A program made the position numbers and the translations under genes. A model generated the notes under the pieces. That model searched no databases. It was not told the DNA's origin and was given only the letters and a program-made list of their open reading frames with translations. A stretch of 64,000 bases of DNA. It comes from Phycisphaerae bacterium RAS1 (GTDB lineage: Bacteria > Planctomycetota > Phycisphaerae > UBA1845 > Fen-1342). Positions 58,396 to 64,000 of this stretch are shown one piece after another. The stretch is from contig SMLU01000002.1 of assembly GCA_007859745.1 (NCBI GenBank), positions 116,942-180,941 on the forward strand. Direction: 5' to 3'. Within the stretch, counting starts at the first letter, position 1; each line of letters begins with the position of its first letter.

Positions 58396-61300
58396 ATGAC
58401 GCTGCGTATCAAGACCCGCCGACGCCGAGCAACCATCCTGCTGATGGTCGTGGGGCTTCTGGCGATGCTGTTCATCATCCTCTCGACCTACATCACGCTG
58501 GCCCGCTTCGATCGGCTGACGCTGCGGCAGGTGCAGCGCGGCGAGCTGATCGACGACGTGGTCAAGAGCGTGGGCAACCTGGTGCGCACGCAGATGCGCG
58601 ATCAGTGGGTGGACGCGGCGGGCAACGTGCTGGCCGGCGGCCTGGAGACCGATCCGCAGAATCCGCTCAATCTCCGCGTTTCGGCAAACTACGCGTACGA
58701 GGACGTGCCCGGCTACCGCGGCTCGCGCTTTCTTGCGTCGACGGAGCCGGTGGTCTCGGCAGACCTGGTCTTCGGCAACCCGGCTGTCTGGGACTACGTC
58801 TACCCGGCGATCACGCAGCTCACGAAAGTTCCGGCGCGGGTCACGACCGCGTTTCCGGGTCTGACCATCGACCGCGCAACCGGCGATCCGCTGGCCATGC
58901 TCCTGCGCGTTCCGGCCAATCGCGACATCCGCGAAGTCCTCGCCGAATACTCGCGCGAACCGTACATGGACGCCGACGGCGACGGGATCATCGACACCTA
59001 TTTCCCGTCCGTCGCGGCCGCAACGGAAATCGCCAACGCCACGGCCGGCTTGCCGCTGCGGGCGCCGGATGCGCTCGACACGCGCCTGACCGTGACCAAC
59101 CCGCAGGGCGCCCGCAACGTCGCCATGATCAGCCGCTTCGACCGCAGCGCCCGCTTCTCGGTGGCGACGCGCGCGATTTCGCACGGCGGCATGGTGATGC
59201 TGACGGAAGACCCCTATGCGCGGACGTTCTCGCGGCTGATGTTCGACTGGCTGCGCCATCCGAGCGACAACACCGGCCCTCCTTCGAACAGCGCCGCCTT
59301 CGCCGAAGCCGTCGCCGACCTGTCGGCCAACGTTCCGGCGGCGGAGTCGCTCCTGCGGCGGCGCGGTGCGCTGCCCGGTCAGCGGGATGACTTCAACGAT
59401 CCGAATTCGCTTTCGCGCACGCCCGAGTCGCTGGCCTGGTTCGAGCGCAACTACGCCGGCACGTTCATGACCGCCCGCCGCTGGCAACGTTTCAGCATCG
59501 CGCCCGACGCGCGCGGCAACTACCCGGACTGGTTCAACTGGCGCAGCGGCGCGTTTTTTGAGCCGCGCCTGGCCAACGCCAATGACGCGGAGGCCAACAA
59601 GCGATACGACCGCCGCCACGACCTGACGACCACCAGCTACAGCGACGAGAGCGCCCGCATTCAGCGGCCGCTCGCGTTGAATCCGCCGCCGAATCAGGTG
59701 CAGCCTCCGGGGCTGTACCAGGGCCAGACAAAGTTCCCGCTCTGGGACCTGATTTACTACAGCCGCACGGTGCCGGCGGGGCAGCTTTCCCTGCTGCAGC
59801 GTCTGACCGGGTATTTCGCGGACATGCTGCGCGGGCACAGCGAGTGGCGCACGGCGTCCGACCTGGTCAGCACGAACCGCCCGTACACGAAGCTGTCGCG
59901 CCTCGAGCAGTCGGCCATGCTGGCGGTGAATGCCGCCGCGTTTGCCGCGCCGCGCGACACAACGCAGCGGCCGGGCTTTATTGACGTGCCGATCCTGTCC
60001 TTCGTCGACCTCCCGGAGCAGAACGCGCCGGTGTCCAAGGTCGTTGCCGGCTACACGCCGCAGCCGTACATCACGCAGGTCCTGGCGTACCGGGATGACG
60101 ACGCGGGCGACTTGGCGGACACGAGCGACATCGCGCTGGCGATCGAGCTGTACAACCCGAATGACCCGTCGCTGATGGGCGGGATCGATCAGCACGCGCT
60201 GTATCTGCCGCAGTTCGCGATCAGCCTGAACAACGACTACAACGGGCCGGTCTGGAATCCGCTGCGTATCAAGGAGCTGGCCAATTCGCCGCAGCCCAAC
60301 GACCCGACGCGGCCCGAATACACCACGGGTAACCTGGGATTTCCGCTGACCCCGCGCTTCGCCGGCCGCAGCTTTATGACCGTCGTCATCAACGACAACG
60401 CCAGCAATTCCTGGTTCGAAAAGGAGTCCCCGCTGGCCCCGGCATCGACGGGCGGCGCGCCGCCGCCGGTGATCTCGCAACTTCCGGTCACGACGCACCG
60501 CAACGCTGGCAATCGGGAAGTCATCGTCGTGAAGCTGTGGAAACGCGGCACGGCCTTGCGCCCCGGCGGAAACCAGCCGCGCTGGGTGCTGGTCGACCAG
60601 TTTGAGCTGAAGGCCCCGGACCAGCCTCCTCCGCCGAACCCGGGCGGGCCGAACCCCCCGCGCTGGACCGGCTCCTACACGAACGCCTGGCGCGACACGA
60701 ACACCGAGACCTATTTCGGGCAGTACGCCGGCATGCCGGCGCCGTTCAATGTCCCGGCTCGCTGGCGCTGCACCACGGCTTTTGAGCCGGGTGACGCCGA
60801 GTATTGCACGCTGGACGAGTCGTCCAACGGCCAGCCGCCGATCGAGCGTTTCGCCGATCCGGTGCAGGGACGGATCTTCGGGTTCGGCGCGGCCGGGCCG
60901 CTGGGGCAGAACGTGAGTTCCGGGTCGGCGGCGACGCCCTTCGGCCCGACCGTTCCGCTTCACACGATGAACGCCGGCTTTGGCGAAGCGCCGGCCAGCA
61001 CGGTGCGGATCAATGGCGTGGACCGGCCGGCGTCCTTCCCGACGGTCGGTTTCATGATGTTTGTGCCGCGCTTCGCGCACGTCGAGAAACTCTCCAACGG
61101 CGTCACGAGCCTGCGCAGCGTGTCGAGCATCTTGCGTGACCAGTGGTTTCAGGGCAGCAGCGGCATGGCCCGGTATGGCTTTGGCGGCGGGCTGCGATTG
61201 CCGCCCCCGGCCGATTTCGGCCACATGCCGCTCTTCGATAACACGCAGAACACTGAAGGCGACGGGTACTTCGACGACCAGCGGGCCGGGGCGATCCCAT

Positions 61301-62202
61301 GGGGCCAGCTCGTATTCGACTACTTCACGGTCTTGCCGCGCACGGTTGATCCGCTGCGCGTCCCCGGCCGGATCAACATTAACGCCGCGCCGTGGTTCGT
61401 GCTGGCGGGTCTGCCGATGTTCGATCCGACGCAGGCGGGTTCGGGCATGGCGCCGCTGCGCCAGGGACCGCCGGCGTTCTGGTCGGCCGACTCGGGCATG
61501 CTGCTCGGGACGGCGCAGGACGGCGTTCCGCGATTGAACACGTCGCTGTTTGAAACGGTATCGAACGTGCCGCGGCTGGGGCGGCGACTGGCTCAAAACG
61601 CGGCGTCGTATCGTGACGCGACGGCCTATGTCGCCGCCGATGCGAATTATCCGGCGCTGTCGTGGGCGGACGCGCGAAACGGCCCGCCGCCGGGCGCCAA
61701 TCCGACGCGCCAGACGCGCTATCGCCGCGAGCTTTCGACCGATACGCCTGTGAATACGCTGACGGGCGGGCCGGCGTATGGGCGCATCCGGCGGGAGAAG
61801 GACGCGCGTGGGTTCCTGAGCGTCGGCGAGCTGCTGAACGTGCGCGGGTTCGACTCGGCGTACGCGCTGGGCGCCGGCAACCTGACAAGTCCGCTGGTAC
61901 GGGGTGATTTTTTCAAGGCGGTTGGCGTCTTGGCGCTTCTGGATACACAGTTTGTGACGACGCGCAACAACACCTTTACGGTCTACACGTCGATCATGGA
62001 CAAGCAGAATCCGCAGTCCAGCATCCGCACGCAGATGACCATCGACCGCAGCAACCTGCTGCCGCGGCTGACCACGTTCACCGACGCCGGCGGAACCGGG
62101 TCAACCGGCGTCCGGCGGATCGTCCAGCAGGACCGCTCGGCACTGCCCACGATCATCTCGCAGCGCGAGATCGGTTACTTCAACGCCCAGTTTGACGACT
62201 GA
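58396..62202 (+). CDS. Very large GspK-like pseudopilus tip/secretion protein
   Basis: 1,268 residues. A basic leader 'MTLRIKTRRRRA' is followed by 'TILLMVVGLLAMLFIILSTY', which resembles GspK-type signals, but Glu at +5 is absent, as is usual for the tip pseudopilin GspK. The rest is one long extracellular region with Asp-rich 'MDADGDGIIDTYF' (Ca-binding-like) near residue 195 and 'PLRVPGRININAAPWFVLAG' near 985, which resembles the 'G.iNiNtA' helix-hairpin segment of GspK. GspK is normally ~330 residues. It closes the pseudopilin operon; no start codon with a better context is nearby. Confidence 0.75.
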   Translation: MTLRIKTRRRRATILLMVVGLLAMLFIILSTYITLARFDRLTLRQVQRGELIDDVVKSVGNLVRTQMRDQWVDAAGNVLAGGLETDPQNPLNLRVSANYAYEDVPGYRGSRFLASTEPVVSADLVFGNPAVWDYVYPAITQLTKVPARVTTAFPGLTIDRATGDPLAMLLRVPANRDIREVLAEYSREPYMDADGDGIIDTYFPSVAAATEIANATAGLPLRAPDALDTRLTVTNPQGARNVAMISRFDRSARFSVATRAISHGGMVMLTEDPYARTFSRLMFDWLRHPSDNTGPPSNSAAFAEAVADLSANVPAAESLLRRRGALPGQRDDFNDPNSLSRTPESLAWFERNYAGTFMTARRWQRFSIAPDARGNYPDWFNWRSGAFFEPRLANANDAEANKRYDRRHDLTTTSYSDESARIQRPLALNPPPNQVQPPGLYQGQTKFPLWDLIYYSRTVPAGQLSLLQRLTGYFADMLRGHSEWRTASDLVSTNRPYTKLSRLEQSAMLAVNAAAFAAPRDTTQRPGFIDVPILSFVDLPEQNAPVSKVVAGYTPQPYITQVLAYRDDDAGDLADTSDIALAIELYNPNDPSLMGGIDQHALYLPQFAISLNNDYNGPVWNPLRIKELANSPQPNDPTRPEYTTGNLGFPLTPRFAGRSFMTVVINDNASNSWFEKESPLAPASTGGAPPPVISQLPVTTHRNAGNREVIVVKLWKRGTALRPGGNQPRWVLVDQFELKAPDQPPPPNPGGPNPPRWTGSYTNAWRDTNTETYFGQYAGMPAPFNVPARWRCTTAFEPGDAEYCTLDESSNGQPPIERFADPVQGRIFGFGAAGPLGQNVSSGSAATPFGPTVPLHTMNAGFGEAPASTVRINGVDRPASFPTVGFMMFVPRFAHVEKLSNGVTSLRSVSSILRDQWFQGSSGMARYGFGGGLRLPPPADFGHMPLFDNTQNTEGDGYFDDQRAGAIPWGQLVFDYFTVLPRTVDPLRVPGRININAAPWFVLAGLPMFDPTQAGSGMAPLRQGPPAFWSADSGMLLGTAQDGVPRLNTSLFETVSNVPRLGRRLAQNAASYRDATAYVAADANYPALSWADARNGPPPGANPTRQTRYRRELSTDTPVNTLTGGPAYGRIRREKDARGFLSVGELLNVRGFDSAYALGAGNLTSPLVRGDFFKAVGVLALLDTQFVTTRNNTFTVYTSIMDKQNPQSSIRTQMTIDRSNLLPRLTTFTDAGGTGSTGVRRIVQQDRSALPTIISQREIGYFNAQFDD

Positions 62203-63754
62203 GCCTCGTCGCCAGAAGCGCCAGCAGCGCGGCGTAGAACGGCATCAGGGGAAAACGATAGCGGTTGTGATCGCCGTGCGAGAACAGAATCGTCACGGCG
62301 GCGACGTAGGCGATGTTGAAGAGCATGAACGCGACCACGGCGCGGCCGGCCGCGCCGCGCGGGCAGCGTCGAGCCGCGTCCGGCGAGTCGCGCGGTCCGG
62401 ACGGCATCGTGACGTACAGCAGCCCGAACAGCAGCGCCGCCAGCAACCCGAGCACGTTCAGCCATCCCGGCCGGGCGTAGTCGACTTGGCCGCTGAGCCA
62501 GCGGTCGCAGAAGTCAAGCGAATGCTCAAGTTTTGAAGCGTTTGAGTGGGCGCCGCGGTTGAAGGGATAGGTCTGCCAGGCGGGGACGAAATAGCGCTCC
62601 AGATTCCCCCATACGTTGTACCAATACACGCTCGGGTAATGCTCCATGACGTACTGCGCATCGCGGTTGTAGAGGTCGGCGATTCGCGGCCAGCTCTGAT
62701 GGTGCCAGTTCGCCCGGCCGCTGGCCTTGCTTTCGTTGTCGAGCAGCGGAATGCCCGTCGGCCGAAGCGGCGGCAGCCATTGCGCGTAGTCGGGCGGACG
62801 GGCGGTGTAGAAGTCGATCTTGCTGACCGGGGAAAGCCGGCCGTCGCGGAGCAGGTCGTCGTGCAGGTCGGGGCGCAGCGCGTCGGCGGTCATCATGTAC
62901 AGGTTCAACTTCCGGTAGACCTCGCCGCTGAGCGACTCGCCGAAAAGCAGGGCGTTCTTGGCGTAGAAGGCCGCGACGAGAAGCCCGGGAAGCACAGCGG
63001 CCAACAGCGTGCGGCGGACGCCGGGTGCCACTGGCGGCTTGCCCGCCAGTGCAGGAGGCAACGCCGCCCCAGGCGTCGACGGCAAGGGGCCGACGTTACG
63101 CAGCCGACGCACGACAAAGCACACGCCGACCGTCACCGCCGTAAACCACGCCGCGTGAAACGTCCCGCGCGTCAGGACCAGCGCGGCGGCCAGCGCGAAA
63201 AAGCCGAACACGTCCCGTCGGCGCCCGCGACTCAGAGAGCGATGAAGCAGCAGCGCCATGGGCGTCAGCAGGCACGCAATGGGATACTCGTACATCAGCC
63301 AGTTTTCGAGCAGCACGGTCGTTGGGTGAATCGCGAACGCGCTGGTGCAGGCGGCCGCGAGCGCCGGCGCGACGCCCAACCGCAGCATCAGCACGAAGAG
63401 CGACGCTGCCAGCAGTCCACCGCCCGCCAGCGCCAGCACCTGGCAAGCGAGCTCGAAGTGCCGCGGGAACAGCTTCAGCAGTACGCCGACGCCGAGATTG
63501 AACAAAGGCGGCTGGTCGCGCAGGTAGTAGACGCTCTCCAGCAGCCGCGTCTTGAGCAACTCCTCGTCGACAAACTGGAAGTAATCGGCCAGCGGGATCG
63601 CGTCGAATCGAACGCCGAACCAGCCGAGATAGATCAGGCGCGACGCGGAAAACGCGGCGAGCACAACCAGCAGCCAGCGGCGCTGTGCGGCGGCGGCCGG
63701 CCCGCGCGTGGGCAGAGCGCCGGAGTGCTGCAGCGGATCGGAATGCCCGCTCAT
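62180..63754 (-). CDS. Polytopic membrane protein, GT39/ArnT-like glycosyltransferase candidate
   Basis: 524 residues with ~10 hydrophobic spans. 'LIYLGWFGVRFDAIPLADYF', with an acidic first loop ('QFVDEELL'), and 'YYLRDQPPLFNLGVGVLLKL' are like the D-E and 'PPL' motifs of PMT/ArnT family enzymes that move sugars from polyprenyl phosphate. A hairpin repeat (63,029-63,051) encodes 'PPALAGKPPVAPG' in a cytoplasmic loop. Its ATG overlaps the gatB stop by four bases. It overlaps the GspK-like gene end by 23 bases in convergent orientation. Confidence 0.72.
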   Translation of the reverse strand: MSGHSDPLQHSGALPTRGPAAAAQRRWLLVVLAAFSASRLIYLGWFGVRFDAIPLADYFQFVDEELLKTRLLESVYYLRDQPPLFNLGVGVLLKLFPRHFELACQVLALAGGGLLAASLFVLMLRLGVAPALAAACTSAFAIHPTTVLLENWLMYEYPIACLLTPMALLLHRSLSRGRRRDVFGFFALAAALVLTRGTFHAAWFTAVTVGVCFVVRRLRNVGPLPSTPGAALPPALAGKPPVAPGVRRTLLAAVLPGLLVAAFYAKNALLFGESLSGEVYRKLNLYMMTADALRPDLHDDLLRDGRLSPVSKIDFYTARPPDYAQWLPPLRPTGIPLLDNESKASGRANWHHQSWPRIADLYNRDAQYVMEHYPSVYWYNVWGNLERYFVPAWQTYPFNRGAHSNASKLEHSLDFCDRWLSGQVDYARPGWLNVLGLLAALLFGLLYVTMPSGPRDSPDAARRCPRGAAGRAVVAFMLFNIAYVAAVTILFSHGDHNRYRFPLMPFYAALLALLATRLSRQTGR

Positions 63755-64000
63755 GCCCCGGCCGAGGATTGCGACGTGAGCTTCTTCTCGATCAGCACTC
63801 CGACCAGCTTCGGATCGGCCTTTCCGCCGGAGAGCTTCATCACCTGGCCGGTCAGGAAGCCGCGGGCGGCCTGCATTTTCTTTGGGTTTTCGCGCGCGTC
63901 CTGCACGGCCTTGGCGTTGGCGGACAGCGCCTGCTCGACCCAGGCGCCGATCTCGCTCTCGTCGCGGCTCTGAAGCAGACCGAGTTGCTGCGCCAGTTCG
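63751..64000 (-). CDS. gatB: Aspartyl/glutamyl-tRNA(Asn/Gln) amidotransferase subunit B, C-terminal part
   Basis: The last ~83 residues only; the rest lies beyond the window. 'ARGFLTGQVMKLSGGKADPK' followed by 'LVGVLIEKKL' matches the GatB/YqeY tail domain that binds tRNA. GatB activates Glu-tRNA(Gln) or Asp-tRNA(Asn) for amidation with GatA and GatC. Coupling to a membrane glycosyltransferase gene by a four-base overlap is unusual. Confidence 0.9.
   Translation of the reverse strand, partial: ELAQQLGLLQSRDESEIGAWVEQALSANAKAVQDARENPKKMQAARGFLTGQVMKLSGGKADPKLVGVLIEKKLTSQSSAGA

Noticed and set aside
58252-61596. A 1,114-codon open frame on the minus strand opposite the GspK-like gene
   Set aside because: Its residues are Arg/His/Gln-rich antisense sequence with no domain; the plus-strand frame has a signal segment and structured sequence.

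Overview
The window is GC-rich, densely coded chromosomal DNA. It looks planctomycete-like, probably from the Phycisphaerae side of the phylum (inference). Grounds: a serine/threonine kinase fused to a membrane span and TPR-like repeats, HAF-type secreted repeats ending in dockerin-like 'LDINPFV' motifs, a run of type II pseudopilins with long odd leaders, a PF09826-type beta-propeller lipoprotein, and several families of palindromic repeats packed into intergenic gaps and even into genes.

Layout. 1-20.6 kb is host housekeeping and envelope DNA: a 3' fragment of an NHL-repeat gene, an esterase-like lipoprotein, a HIT hydrolase, a dienelactone hydrolase, a GT2 glycosyltransferase coupled to a membrane/TPR protein, a B12-domain/MeaB fusion, a PAS-GGDEF cyclase, coaE, rho, a Uma2 nuclease, a HAF-repeat protein, mutY, an ilvC-like gene and a Ser/Thr kinase. 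The kinase abuts a 5'-truncated gene that ends in a strong terminator.

20,755-33,333 is an integrated element in a tRNA-Ser(UGA) gene, flanked by 66-bp direct repeats (the tRNA 3' end). All its genes lie on the minus strand: a hypothetical first gene, two AlpA/Xis-like proteins, a replication pair (winged-helix initiator with internal iteron-like repeats, plus a DnaC-like loader), phage-like structural and packaging genes (one tape-measure-like, an S49 protease, a small terminase candidate, and a large terminase lacking its nuclease domain), and finally a tyrosine integrase. The integrase frame runs into the att core. At the other end of the element the same frame leaves the core and stays open for 170 more codons. 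In the excised circle the integrase should therefore be one 730-residue gene spanning attP; integration cuts it to 560 residues. This is the most unusual system I found.

33.6-35.4 kb, just outside attR, holds a coupled OLD-type ATPase plus TOPRIM/DUF3226-like gene pair that resembles a two-gene phage defence system. 35.4-46.0 kb carries pfkA, queG, rsmA, a secreted protein probably started by AUU, a Cys-rich secreted protein behind an octamer tandem array, a selD with an in-frame UGA (selenocysteine), and a beta-propeller lipoprotein.

46.4-50.0 kb holds three type VI baseplate genes (tssE, tssF, tssG). 50.1-62.2 kb is a type II secretion/pseudopilin operon: a GspF-family protein, five prepilin-like proteins and a 1,268-residue GspK-like protein. 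Several prepilin leaders are built largely from palindromic repeats. The window ends with a membrane glycosyltransferase-like gene coupled to the 3' end of gatB.

Repeats. A 31-bp hairpin-forming unit occurs five times as an inverted pair around a 34-37-bp unrelated spacer and twice as a single copy. Other families are near-perfect 50-70-bp palindromes, and purine-rich microrepeat arrays facing pyrimidine-rich copies of themselves.
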